Shown piece after piece: positions 26,764 through 35,337 of a DNA stretch of 64,000 bases (position 1 is its first letter; every line of letters begins with the position of its first letter). Position numbers and translations under genes: made by a program. Location: contig DATMND010000220.1 of the NCBI GenBank assembly GCA_035569235.1, forward strand, positions 1-64,000. Reading direction: 5' to 3'. This DNA comes from JAMXLO01 sp035569235. GTDB lineage: Bacteria; Pseudomonadota; Alphaproteobacteria; Acetobacterales; Acetobacteraceae. Under the pieces are notes generated by a model that saw nothing but the letters and a program-made list of their open reading frames with translations, made no database searches and had not been told where the DNA came from.

Positions 26764-27316
26764 GTGCGTTCTCCGTCTCGGCCCGCTGCAGCCACAGGTT
26801 CCGCAGGCTGAGCCGCGCCCGTGCGAGACGCGACATCACCGTCCCGATCGGCACGCCCGTCACGGCGGCAATCTCCTTGTAGGCAAGGTCCTCGACCTCC
26901 CGCAGCAACAGTACCTCGCGATACTCCGCCGGCAGTTGCTCCATCAGCCGGCTCAGGGTCTGGCTGTCGATGCTCTCCAGCAGCAGTGCCTCGGGATCGC
27001 GCGGACGGCTGCCCCACATCGTTTCCTCGCTGTCGGCTGTGTCCGCCACGGGCGTATCGGGCTGGAACACCATGCGCCCGGAGCGGTTTTCCTTCACCCA
27101 GTTGACGAAGGCGTTGCGAACGATGGTCAGCAGCCACACGCGGAAATTCCCTCCCTGGAAGGTATCGAAGTACCGAAAAGCCCGCAGATACGCGTCCTGC
27201 ACCACGTCCTCGGCATCCGACGGATTACGCGCCAGCCAGCGGGCAAGGTTGTAGGCGGCATCGAGATGCGGCAACGCGAGCAACTCGAAGCGTCTGCGTC
27301 GATCGTCGTGGGCCAA
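26753..27316 (-). CDS. ECF RNA polymerase sigma factor
   Basis: A 187-residue extracytoplasmic-function sigma-70 factor. Region 2 is AEDVVQDAYLRAFRYFDTF with the RVWLLTIVRNAFVNW helix, and region 4 is the helix-turn-helix LAYKEIAAVTGVPIGTVMSR. It is co-transcribed with the membrane anti-sigma factor and is divergent from the metallophosphoesterase-cupredoxin pair, the most likely target operon. GGAACC sequences, resembling ECF -35 elements, occur in front of both divergent transcripts. Confidence 0.9.
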   Translation of the reverse strand: MAHDDRRRRFELLALPHLDAAYNLARWLARNPSDAEDVVQDAYLRAFRYFDTFQGGNFRVWLLTIVRNAFVNWVKENRSGRMVFQPDTPVADTADSEETMWGSRPRDPEALLLESIDSQTLSRLMEQLPAEYREVLLLREVEDLAYKEIAAVTGVPIGTVMSRLARARLSLRNLWLQRAETENAHGV

Positions 27317-27369
27317 GGCAATGGTCCTGACTTATGCGTTCCGCTGTAGCGTCCCTTTGGGGGCTCCCG

Positions 27370-27375
27370 GGTTCC
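27370..27375 (-). promoter_or_regulatory. Candidate ECF -35 element before the sigma factor gene
   Basis: GGAACC on the minus strand, 54 bases before the sigma gene start, suits an autoregulated ECF promoter. The -10 partner is not clear (CGCTA lies 18 bases further). Assigned only by similarity to the GGAAC class of ECF -35 sites. Confidence 0.35.
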
Positions 27376-27429
27376 ATACCCGGCGGAGCGTCATCTTATT
27401 CCTGAAATCGGCGGGAATAACCAAGCAGC

Positions 27430-27435
27430 GGAACC
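27430..27435 (+). promoter_or_regulatory. Candidate ECF -35 element before the metallophosphoesterase gene
   Basis: GGAACC on the plus strand, 55 bases before the metallophosphoesterase start, mirrors the copy in front of the sigma gene at nearly the same distance. The symmetrical placement supports co-regulation by the ECF factor; no convincing -10 was found. Confidence 0.35.
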
Positions 27436-27490
27436 GGTAGTGCCTGCAACCGGGGCCGGAGGGCGGACCCGGGCCAGCAGGAGTTCATCC

Positions 27491-28429
27491 ATGAGCAGCG
27501 ATTCGATCATCGAGCCGGGCGACATGCAGCGCCGCGGCTTTCTGAAGTGCATGACCTGGGCCGGCACCGCCATGGTCTGGACCGTGGCGGGCGGCGTGCC
27601 GCGCTCGCGCCTGATCGGCAGCGCCGAAGCCGCCACGAACGAAGGTTTCACGTTCGTGCAATTCAGCGACAGCCATATTGGCTTCGACAAGCCGGCCAAT
27701 ACCAACGTGACGGCAACATTGCAGGACGGGCTGAGCAAGATCGGCACGATGCCGACCAAGCCAGCCTTCATGATCCACACCGGTGACCTCACGCATCTGT
27801 CCAAGCCGGCGCAGTTCGACACGGTGCAACAGCTTCTGGGCACGACGAAGCTCGACCTGCACACGGTGCCCGGCGAGCACGACATCCTGGAGGAGGAGGG
27901 CAAGAGCTATCTCAACCGCTTTGGCAAGGGCACCAAGGGTGACGGCTGGTACAGCTTCGACGCCAACGGTGTGCACTTCATCGGCTTGGTGAACGTGGTC
28001 AACCTGCAAGGCAACGGCCTCGGCGCGCTTGGTCACGAGCAGCTGGATTGGCTGGAGGACGACGTGAAGCACCTGACCGCGAGCACGCCGATCGTCGTGT
28101 TCGCGCATGTGCCGCTATGGGTCGTCTATGCCGACTGGGGCTGGGGCACATCCGACGGCGCGCAGGCGCTGAGCTACCTGAAAAAGTTCGGCTCGGTCAC
28201 CGTGCTGAACGGCCACATCCACCAGACGATGCAGAAGGTGGAGGGCAACGTCGCGTTCCATACGGTGTGCTCGACCGCGTTCCCGCAGCCGGCGCCCGGA
28301 ACGGCCAAGGGGCCGGGGCCGATGCTGGTTCCGGCGACGGAACTGAAACAGCATCTTGGGATCGCGCGCGTGAGCCTCGTGTCGTCAAACGCGCCATTGG
28401 CCATCGTCGACACGCCACTCGCAGTCTGA
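27491..28429 (+). CDS. Tat-exported metallophosphoesterase
   Basis: A 312-residue calcineurin-like phosphoesterase with a twin-arginine signal (QRRGFLKCMTWAGTA, residues 13-27). Metal-binding motifs appear in order: FSDSHIG (DxH), HTGDLTH (GD), GEHD in place of the usual GNHD, AHVPLW (His) and NGHIHQT (GHxH). It is therefore an exported, metal-dependent hydrolase of phosphate esters or nucleotides. AGGAG lies 7 bases before this ATG, which also begins the signal peptide. It is followed at 10 bases by the cupredoxin gene and is divergent from the ECF pair. Confidence 0.87.
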   Translation: MSSDSIIEPGDMQRRGFLKCMTWAGTAMVWTVAGGVPRSRLIGSAEAATNEGFTFVQFSDSHIGFDKPANTNVTATLQDGLSKIGTMPTKPAFMIHTGDLTHLSKPAQFDTVQQLLGTTKLDLHTVPGEHDILEEEGKSYLNRFGKGTKGDGWYSFDANGVHFIGLVNVVNLQGNGLGALGHEQLDWLEDDVKHLTASTPIVVFAHVPLWVVYADWGWGTSDGAQALSYLKKFGSVTVLNGHIHQTMQKVEGNVAFHTVCSTAFPQPAPGTAKGPGPMLVPATELKQHLGIARVSLVSSNAPLAIVDTPLAV

Positions 28430-28439
28430 AGGACCGACC

Positions 28440-28802
28440 ATGACTGGCATACTGGAACCGGGCGCATGCGCCCGGCGCTCTCTGCTGCGCCGTGCGCTGG
28501 GTGCAGGCGTCATTGTTCTGATCGGTGCAGCTGCGCGCAAGGCCGCCGCACAGGAAGGCGAAGTGGTGATCGACAACTTCACCTTCTCGCCGACGCCGCT
28601 TGTCGTAGGTCTAGGAAGCGACGTGACGTGGGTGAACCACGACGACATTCCCCACAGCATCGTCTGCCCCGCGCTGAACGTGAAGTCGCATCCGATGGAT
28701 ACGGACGAGAGCTTTGTGCATCGGTTCGAGCAGGCTGGAACCTATGAGTACATGTGCGGGCTGCATCCGCATATGCGTGGGCAGATCACGGTGAAGGCGT
28801 AG
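28440..28802 (+). CDS. Periplasmic cupredoxin (amicyanin/plastocyanin-like)
   Basis: A 120-residue exported copper protein. The signal segment (ARRSLLRRALGAGVIV) may be Tat-compatible, with cleavage near KAAAQ. Type 1 copper ligands are visible as His72 (DIPHS) and Cys106-x2-His109-x2-Met112 (CGLHPHM), the amicyanin-like spacing. It may pass electrons or bind copper in the periplasm. It shares an operon with the Tat metallophosphoesterase and ends at a C/G-rich palindrome. Confidence 0.9.
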   Translation: MTGILEPGACARRSLLRRALGAGVIVLIGAAARKAAAQEGEVVIDNFTFSPTPLVVGLGSDVTWVNHDDIPHSIVCPALNVKSHPMDTDESFVHRFEQAGTYEYMCGLHPHMRGQITVKA

Positions 28803-28810
28803 GAACGATA

Positions 28811-28899
28811 CCCCTCCCCCCAACCCCTCTTGCAAGGGGAGGGGGCGTAGTGCGCCACAACACTCCCCCTCCCCTTGCGGCAGGGGGTTGGGGGGAGGG
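28811..28899. repeat. C/G-rich palindromic repeat (copy B1), convergent site
   Basis: Two arms, 28811-28846 and 28863-28899, pair as a long hairpin. Each arm also carries an inner hairpin of the form CCCCTC-N-GCAAGGGGAGGGG. It fills the whole space between the cupredoxin gene (plus) and the CoA-transferase gene (minus). Related copies are at 55210-55301 and 63225-63315, also between convergent genes. Confidence 0.85.
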
Positions 28900-30078
28900 T
28901 CAGCTAATCGCACCCGCCTGCCGCAATTCGGCAATCCGCTCTGCCGAATAGCCAAGTGCGGCAAGTATCGCGTCGGTATGTTCGCCGGCGCGCGGCGGTT
29001 GCATCCGGAGCGCGGGCGACTCGTCGTCGATGCAGAACGGCAGCCCCGGCAGGTTTGCCACGTTGCCCCTCGGCATGGCGATCGCAAGCGCCCGGCCGAA
29101 TGCATTCAGTTGCGGATCGTCGAACAGATCCGACGGCGTTCGCACCGGCGAGAAGGGGATATTCGCTTCGTCCATGATTATCTCGAGGTCGGCAATCGCA
29201 TGCTGGGCCACGATCGCCGCCACAAGTTCGCGCAGCGCTGGGCGATTCTGCACGCGATCGGCGTTGCTGCGGAAGCGCTCGTCTGCCAGCAGATCAGGGC
29301 GTTCGAACCTGTCGCAGAACGCACGCCAGTGATTGTCGGAGGTAATGCCGATGAACAGCTTCTCCCCATTCAGCGTGGCGAAGGTTTCGTAAATTCCCCA
29401 CGCGCCGCTGCGGGCCGGCATCGGCGGCGAAGGCGTACCGGTGGCAGCCTCGCCCGCCATATGCTGACCCACCAGGAACGCTGACGATTCATACAAGGCA
29501 CTGGTGATCTTGCGACCCAGATCGTCCTTGTCGCGCTGCCGCAACGCCGCAAGCGTGGCAAGCGCACCCATCACGCCGCCCATGATGTCGATCACCGAGG
29601 ACCCGGCACGCAGCGGCTGACCGGGCGGACCAGTCATGTAGGCAAGCCCGGTCATGTACTGCGCGATCTCGTCGAGCGACGGGCGATGTTCGTAGGGCCC
29701 TGGCAGGAAGCCCTTCAGCGCGCAGTAGATCAGCCGTGGATTGAGCGCGTGCACGGAATCCCAGCCGAGCCCTAGCCGTTCCATCGTGCCCGGGCCAAAA
29801 TTCTCGATCAGCACATCGGCCTTGCGCACGAGATCCTGCGCAACCGCCAACCCGTCAGGTGATTTCGCGTCGATGCAGATGCAGCGCTTGTTGCGGTTGA
29901 AATAGGCAAAGAACCCCGTGGCAAAACCGTGCAGGCGCCTTGTGCGGTCGCCATCCGGCGCCGGCTCCACGCGGATCACGTCGGCGCCGAGATCGGCGAG
30001 AACGACACCGCAGGACGGACCCATCACGGTGTGGCTGAATTCCAGCACGACGATGCCTTCAAGCGGCAGAATTGCCAT
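28900..30078 (-). CDS. Family III (CaiB/BaiF) CoA-transferase
   Basis: A 392-residue family III CoA-transferase. It opens with LEGIVVLEFSHTVMGPSCGV and ADLGADVIRVEPAPDGD, then the ICIDAKSPDGLAVAQDLVRK segment. The ITGLAYMTG-like region (YMTGLAYMTGPPGQPLRAGS) leads into the second domain. It is transcribed alone on the minus strand, ending directly at the C/G-rich palindrome. The nearest upstream gene on the same strand is a small lipoprotein gene, unlikely to be related. Acid specificity is unknown; this is one of three family III members in the window. Confidence 0.87.
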   Translation of the reverse strand: MAILPLEGIVVLEFSHTVMGPSCGVVLADLGADVIRVEPAPDGDRTRRLHGFATGFFAYFNRNKRCICIDAKSPDGLAVAQDLVRKADVLIENFGPGTMERLGLGWDSVHALNPRLIYCALKGFLPGPYEHRPSLDEIAQYMTGLAYMTGPPGQPLRAGSSVIDIMGGVMGALATLAALRQRDKDDLGRKITSALYESSAFLVGQHMAGEAATGTPSPPMPARSGAWGIYETFATLNGEKLFIGITSDNHWRAFCDRFERPDLLADERFRSNADRVQNRPALRELVAAIVAQHAIADLEIIMDEANIPFSPVRTPSDLFDDPQLNAFGRALAIAMPRGNVANLPGLPFCIDDESPALRMQPPRAGEHTDAILAALGYSAERIAELRQAGAIS

Positions 30079-30139
30079 CGGGAAAATCCAGCTCCTTCGT
30101 GAAGATCAGCCGATCCTCTCTGTCCACTGCGAACACTTG

Positions 30140-30511
30140 TCAACCCGGACGCGCAATGTGCGTTTGACCGTCATGCAGAACAATGACGCGATCGCCTGCG
30201 CGGAATCCGACCCGGTTGATCTGCACAACAGAAATCGTCGCACCTCCATCGATCTGCACGATGAATTCAGTCAATTGGCCGCTGCCATTTTCGATCGGCG
30301 TTGTTGCACCATTCGCATCCGCAAGCAGCGCGACACGCCATGCGGGCTGATCGCTCTGCATCGTCACAACACGCAGCGACAGGATTGTGCCCTCGGTCGC
30401 CGTTGCGGGACGAGCGATTGTTGCGGCTGACGTGGCAGTATTGCTGACAGCCTGGGCGCATCCGGCGACGCCAAGCAGAGCCAGCAGGGCCACCTTGCCG
30501 GCGAGCGTCAT
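30140..30511 (-). CDS. Small lipoprotein (SlyB/Pcp-like C-terminal domain)
   Basis: A 123-residue lipoprotein: signal peptide with lipobox VAGC (Cys18). The second half, GQLTEFIVQIDGGATISVVQ then FRAGDRVIVLHDG, resembles the C-terminal beta domain of outer-membrane SlyB/Pcp lipoproteins, but the glycine-zipper usually found before it is replaced by a different strand-rich segment. The ATG was chosen because the signal peptide begins there; a TTG start 19 codons upstream is unlikely. Probably an outer-membrane protein; role not assignable. Confidence 0.65.
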   Translation of the reverse strand: MTLAGKVALLALLGVAGCAQAVSNTATSAATIARPATATEGTILSLRVVTMQSDQPAWRVALLADANGATTPIENGSGQLTEFIVQIDGGATISVVQINRVGFRAGDRVIVLHDGQTHIARPG

Positions 30512-30761
30512 TTTGCGTCCTCCCCTCCGTCGTTCGGCGATCTTAGCCCCCGCGGTGGCTGCGCCCAATTGTCTTGCGAATTGCCGGTACCGTTGCGGTA
30601 CCCGTCAGGTCATTAACCTATACGAGATGATCTTGCAGAGAACTGCGATCTGGGATAATGGCTTAGGGGCGAATCCTGACTGCTTACCTGAGCGACGGCC
30701 ATCCGGCCGCCGTGCCCTCCGGCCATTCCGGCCGCGCCACGACGACAGGGGTCTGTTGCAG

Positions 30762-31928
30762 ATGACTCGTGCCAACGGTTGCGATTATCCGGCCCTCCCG
30801 CATATGTCGCTGCTGCGTGGTGTCGGCTGTGTTGCCTTGTTGGCGCTACTTGCGGCCTGTGCCGGCAATGCGCCGCAACGAAGCTCCACCCAGGAGGCTG
30901 CGCGCTACGCCGCGCATGCCCGCTCCAGCTACAAGCCGCCCGGTCCACCGGAAGATCCGTGGGGGCCGTATATTCACGAGTCCTCAAACCGGTTCGACGT
31001 GCCGGAGACCTGGATCCGGTCGGTCATGCGCGTCGAATCCGGCGGCAACGAGTATCTGAGCGGCCAGCTCATCACATCCAGCGCCGGCGCCATGGGGCTG
31101 ATGCAGGTGATGCCGGAAACCTACGACGAACTGCGCGACCGCTACGGCCTGACCGACGATCCCTACGATCCGCACCAGAATATCCTGGCGGGCACCGCGT
31201 ATCTGCGCGAGATGTACGACATCTACGGCTCGCCTGGCTTCCTTGCCGCATACAATGCAGGGCCTCGGCGACTAGACGACTACCTGAGCAACAGCCGGCC
31301 GTTGCCCGACGAGACGCGGCGCTATGTCGCGATGATCGGGCCCAACATCCAGGGTGTCTATCCGGTGAACCGTTCGCCGGCCGAGGACTACGCGATGAAT
31401 GCGCTGCCGATCGATATCCCGCCTGGGACGCGCTATGGCCGCGCGGTACAGCTGGCCAGCAGCCGCAGCGGCGGCGGCGGCGGTCGCGTGCCGGCGCGGG
31501 GTTCGTATCAGACAGCCCAGTTGCCGGAGCCGCCGCGGCCGATGGCCCAGTCGCTGCCGCAGCAATACGCACTGGTGGTTCCGCCGCCGGCTCCGTCCAG
31601 GCCGCACGGCTTCCGGATCATCCCCCAGGCGATGGCCGAACCGGCGCCGGTGCACAATGGCGGCTCGGTCTCTGGCCAGTGGGCTATCCAGGTCGGCGCC
31701 TATTCGAGCGAGGGGCTCGCGCAGGCCGCGGTCGGCACGGCGCGCGAGCGGGCGCACGCGGAGCTGGCCATTGCGCACGTGTCCGTGGCCGGGGTGCACC
31801 ATTCGCACGGCGTGCTGTACCGCGCACGGCTGACCGGTTTGTCGCGCGACGCCGCGGTGCAGGCGTGCGAGCGGCTCGCGCACGGCCGCGCGGGCTGCAT
31901 GGTCCTGTCGCCGGAAGCGCAGTCCTAG
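30762..31928 (+). CDS. Lytic transglycosylase lipoprotein with SPOR domain
   Basis: A 388-residue peptidoglycan-cleaving lipoprotein. Lipobox LAAC (Cys33) follows the signal helix. The SLT domain has the catalytic glutamate in VMRVESGGNEY (Glu92), GLMQVMP (112-118) and AYNAGP (163-168). A proline-rich linker leads to a C-terminal SPOR domain (about 300-385), which binds denuded glycan strands at the septum. The gene could start at ATG 30762 (AGGGG 10 bases upstream) or at ATG 30804, nearer the signal helix. The reading frame runs far upstream without any homology. Confidence 0.88.
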   Translation: MTRANGCDYPALPHMSLLRGVGCVALLALLAACAGNAPQRSSTQEAARYAAHARSSYKPPGPPEDPWGPYIHESSNRFDVPETWIRSVMRVESGGNEYLSGQLITSSAGAMGLMQVMPETYDELRDRYGLTDDPYDPHQNILAGTAYLREMYDIYGSPGFLAAYNAGPRRLDDYLSNSRPLPDETRRYVAMIGPNIQGVYPVNRSPAEDYAMNALPIDIPPGTRYGRAVQLASSRSGGGGGRVPARGSYQTAQLPEPPRPMAQSLPQQYALVVPPPAPSRPHGFRIIPQAMAEPAPVHNGGSVSGQWAIQVGAYSSEGLAQAAVGTARERAHAELAIAHVSVAGVHHSHGVLYRARLTGLSRDAAVQACERLAHGRAGCMVLSPEAQS

Positions 31929-31937
31929 CGATACCCA

Positions 31938-32966
31938 TCAGGGCCGGGCAACCAATTCGTTATAGGCGGCGCGCGCACCGGTGAAGCCGCCGGACGCGAG
32001 GCCATCAAGGTACTGTTCGGTCGCCGGCCGTAGCGCCGCGCGCCATGCCGCGAGAACTGCCGTGTCAGGAACAATGATCTCCTGCCCAGGCCCCGTGGCT
32101 CCGTCGCGAACCGGCTTGTCCCACTTGTTCCATAGCTGGCCAAAGCGGTCCACCAATGCCTCGTTGGAAAGTTCGTCGATCGCGGCGCGGACTTCGACGG
32201 GAAGGCTGGCGAACTTCTCCATGTTCATCACCACGAAGAACACCGAGGTGTAGAAGGCGATGTCGGTATGCAATTTCATGGCGTCGTTGAATCCCGGAAG
32301 CGGATTGCCCCAGTTGGTGACGATACCATCGATCTTGCCGTCCCTGACGGCGGGCATGACGTCGTTCACCTGCAGGATGGCGGGAATCGCGCCGATCGAT
32401 TCCAGCGCCACCGCGACCGTCCTGTTGGGCGCACGCAGCCGCACGCCCTTCAGATCGGCCGGGCCGCTGATGCGTTTGTCCGCTGTGTGGATCAGGCCAG
32501 GGTTGTGCACAAACAATGCGAGCACCTTGTAGTCCTGGTATTCGCTGCCAAGCATCCCGCCGTTGTAAAGTTTCCAAAGGGCGCGCGAACCGTTCTGCGC
32601 ATCGTGCACGACGAAAGGCAGCTCGATGATCGAGCTGCGCGGAAACCGATCGCCTTCGGCGCCGCGCAGCCCGAGCGCGATGTCGATCGTGCCGTCCCTG
32701 ACCTGCGTCGCCTGCTTCGTCACTTCGCCGAACGGCGAACTGCCGTTGTAGATCTCGACCTTCACCTTGCCGCCGGTCTTCGCTTCAAGTTCCCTGACCC
32801 AGGGTTGCGCGAAATCGACTTCGAAGAAGCTGGTCGGTCCCAGGAAGTGACTGAGCTTCAGCGTGATCGTTTGTGGAGTTGCGTCGGCGATCGCCGAGGA
32901 CGGTGCGATGACGGTGGTCACTGCGAGAAGAACGAAGCCAATGTACAGCGTGCAACGCATCCGCAT
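31938..32966 (-). CDS. TRAP transporter solute-binding protein (DctP family)
   Basis: A 342-residue periplasmic binding protein of TRAP transporters. The signal peptide MRMRCTLYIGFVLLAVTTV ends near SSAIA. The mature part begins ITLKLSHFLGPTSFFEVD, and the conserved KGVRLRAPNRTVAVALESIG segment carries the arginine that binds a carboxylate. The start is one of two nearby ATGs (32966, 32960). The DctQ and DctM membrane genes are absent, so it is an orphan here. The stop lies 9 bases from the stop of the convergent transglycosylase gene. Confidence 0.86.
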   Translation of the reverse strand: MRMRCTLYIGFVLLAVTTVIAPSSAIADATPQTITLKLSHFLGPTSFFEVDFAQPWVRELEAKTGGKVKVEIYNGSSPFGEVTKQATQVRDGTIDIALGLRGAEGDRFPRSSIIELPFVVHDAQNGSRALWKLYNGGMLGSEYQDYKVLALFVHNPGLIHTADKRISGPADLKGVRLRAPNRTVAVALESIGAIPAILQVNDVMPAVRDGKIDGIVTNWGNPLPGFNDAMKLHTDIAFYTSVFFVVMNMEKFASLPVEVRAAIDELSNEALVDRFGQLWNKWDKPVRDGATGPGQEIIVPDTAVLAAWRAALRPATEQYLDGLASGGFTGARAAYNELVARP

Positions 32967-33089
32967 TTTCCTACCTGATGGCGCCGAGTCTGCCGCGCTG
33001 CCTTGCCGCAGCCAACCCCCGGCGTCACACTGAGCGGAACGGGGCGCGTGGACCCCGCGCACCGTCACCGCCGGGGAATATCCGACATC

Positions 33090-35189
33090 ATGCCTGAAGC
33101 CAGATTCGCCAGTCTCACGCCACTACTAGCACCGCGCTCAATCGCAATCCTGGGCGCATCCAACGATCCGACTCGGATCAGCGGAAGGCCGATCGCTTAT
33201 ATGAAATCGCAAGGCTTCAAGGGCGCGATCTACCCGGTGAACCCAAACCGCAAGGAAGTGCAGGGCCTGAAAGCCTATCCCTCGGTCGCCGATCTGCCCG
33301 AGACACCCGATGTCGCCATCGTCGCGATTGCCGCCGAACACGCCGTGCAAGGCGTCGAGGACCTCGCAAGGCGCGGTGTGAAGGGCGCGCTGGTGTTCAC
33401 CGCCGGCTTTGCCGAGATGGACGAAGCCGGCGAGGAAGCGCAGAACCGCATGGTTGCGTCGGCGCGCGAATACGGGATGCGCATACTCGGTCCCAACTGT
33501 CTCGGCGCGTTCGACAGCCGCACTGCCTACTACGCGACGTTCTCCTCGTCGTTCGACAGCGGCTGGCCGGTGCCCGGCCGCATCGGCATCGCGTCGCAGT
33601 CGGGCGCGTACGGCACGCATCTCTACACGCTGGCGCGCAACCGCGGCATCGGCGCGTCGCTCTGCATCATGACCGGCAACGAGGCCGATGTGACGGTGGG
33701 CGAATGCATCGGCTGGCTCGCCGAGAATCCGGAAGTGGACGTGATCGCCGTTTACGCCGAGGGCATCCGCGAGTCGGCGGGATTGATCGCGGCATTTCAG
33801 GCGGCGCGTGCGGCAAAGAAGCCGATCGTCATGCAGAAGGTCGGTCGCAGCGAACTCGGCACCAAGGCGGCGAAGTCGCACACTGCCTCGATCGCCGGCG
33901 ACGACGCGGTGACCGAGGCGGTGATGGCCGAGTTCGGCGTGGTGCGCGCGCGCAACTCCGAGGAGATGCTGGACATCGCCCACACCGCAACCCGGAAGAT
34001 CTATCCGGCACGCAACACGCTCGGCGTGATCACCGTGTCCGGCGGCGCCGGCGTGCTGATGAGCGACGTTGCCGATAGCGTCGGCCTGCCGATGCCGGAG
34101 ATGCCGGAGGCGACGCAGAAGATGCTTCGCGACCTGGTACCGTTCTGCGCGCCGCGCAATCCGGTGGATGCGACGGCACAGGTCAGCAACGACGTCACGC
34201 TGATCAATAAGTTCACCGATGCCATGATCGGCGAAGGTGGCTACGCATCGGTGCTCGGCTTTTTCAGCATGACGGCATCGTCGCGCCGCTGGCCGTCGAT
34301 CCGCGAGCAGCTCAATCTGGTGAAGGCGAAATACCCCGATCGGCTCTACGTTTTATCGGTGATCACGCCGCAGGCACGGCGGAATGAGCTGGAAGCCGAT
34401 GGCTGGGTGGTGCACGAGGATCCGACGCGCGCGGTCACCGCGATTGCCGCAATGGGCCGCTACGGTGCCGCATTCGGCGCCGTGGAGCCGGCGCTGCCGC
34501 CGTCGGTGGGGTCGGTCGTGCTGCCGGCCGCGACGCCAAGCGAGGCGGAATCCAAACGGTTGCTGGCCGCTTCCGGTATCCTGTCCGCGCCGGAGCAGCC
34601 GTGCGACAGCGCGGCGGAAGCCGTGGCGGCGGCGGAGCTTTTCGGTTTCCCCGTGGTGATGAAGATCCTGTCGCCTGATATCCTGCACAAGTCCGAGATC
34701 GGCGGCGTATTGCTCAACGTCGGCGATGTCGCGGCGGTGCGTGACGGCTACGACTTGCTGCTCGCGCGCGCCAAACGGGCGGCCCCGACCGCCCGCGTCG
34801 AGGGTGTGCTGGTGGCGAAGCAGTTGCAGGGCGGCGTTGAGTGCATCCTTGGCATCCACCGCGATCCTGTATTCGGACCGATCGCGATGTTCGGCCTTGG
34901 CGGCATCTTCGTCGAGGTGATGAAGGACGTTGTGTTCCGCCGCTGTCCGTTCGGCGACGATGTGGCGGATGCGATGATCCGCTCGATCAAGGGCGCACCG
35001 CTGCTGCTGGGCGCGCGCGGCCGGCCGCCGGTTGACATCAAAGCGCTGGCCCACATGCTCGCGCGATTGTCCGCGTTCGCACACGCGGCCGGACCTCGCC
35101 TGGCTGCGATCGATCTCAACCCGGTGTTCGCCATGCCGGAGGGGCAGGGCGCATTCGCCGCGGATGCGGTGGTCGAGGTAGGAGAGTAG
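33090..35189 (+). CDS. NDP-forming acyl-CoA synthetase (fused alpha-beta)
   Basis: A 699-residue acyl-CoA synthetase of the acetyl-CoA synthetase (ADP-forming)/succinyl-CoA ligase superfamily. The N-terminal CoA-binding domain begins LAPRSIAILGASNDPTRISG. The ligase CoA domain has GRIGIASQSGAYGTH. The phospho-histidine loop is likely AKSHTASIAG. The C-terminal ATP-grasp domain starts near FGFPVVMKILSPDILHKSEIG. Together these activate an organic acid with ATP. The start is the ATG at 33090, which begins the CoA-binding domain. It is divergent from the orphan TRAP binding protein, which could supply its acid (inference). Confidence 0.9.
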   Translation: MPEARFASLTPLLAPRSIAILGASNDPTRISGRPIAYMKSQGFKGAIYPVNPNRKEVQGLKAYPSVADLPETPDVAIVAIAAEHAVQGVEDLARRGVKGALVFTAGFAEMDEAGEEAQNRMVASAREYGMRILGPNCLGAFDSRTAYYATFSSSFDSGWPVPGRIGIASQSGAYGTHLYTLARNRGIGASLCIMTGNEADVTVGECIGWLAENPEVDVIAVYAEGIRESAGLIAAFQAARAAKKPIVMQKVGRSELGTKAAKSHTASIAGDDAVTEAVMAEFGVVRARNSEEMLDIAHTATRKIYPARNTLGVITVSGGAGVLMSDVADSVGLPMPEMPEATQKMLRDLVPFCAPRNPVDATAQVSNDVTLINKFTDAMIGEGGYASVLGFFSMTASSRRWPSIREQLNLVKAKYPDRLYVLSVITPQARRNELEADGWVVHEDPTRAVTAIAAMGRYGAAFGAVEPALPPSVGSVVLPAATPSEAESKRLLAASGILSAPEQPCDSAAEAVAAAELFGFPVVMKILSPDILHKSEIGGVLLNVGDVAAVRDGYDLLLARAKRAAPTARVEGVLVAKQLQGGVECILGIHRDPVFGPIAMFGLGGIFVEVMKDVVFRRCPFGDDVADAMIRSIKGAPLLLGARGRPPVDIKALAHMLARLSAFAHAAGPRLAAIDLNPVFAMPEGQGAFAADAVVEVGE

Positions 35190-35203
35190 CGCCGCCGCTT
35201 TCT

Positions 35204-35283
35204 CGTCATCCCCGCGAAAGCGGGGACCCAGGCACGACAGCACCGTGCTGCGCGCCTCGGTCCCCGCTTTCGCGGGGATGACG
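35204..35283. repeat. Intergenic palindrome class A (copy A1)
   Basis: Arms 35204-35230 (CGTCATCCCCGCGAAAGCGG and on) and 35261-35283 (its reverse complement), each with an inner CCCCGC-GAAA-GCGGGG hairpin. It lies between the convergent acyl-CoA synthetase and MFS genes. This is the first of several class A copies in the window. Confidence 0.85.
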
Positions 35284-35337
35284 ATAAGGGGAAGCGTGGA
35301 TGACGAAAAGGAAGCGGGAATGACGGATTACACTTAC

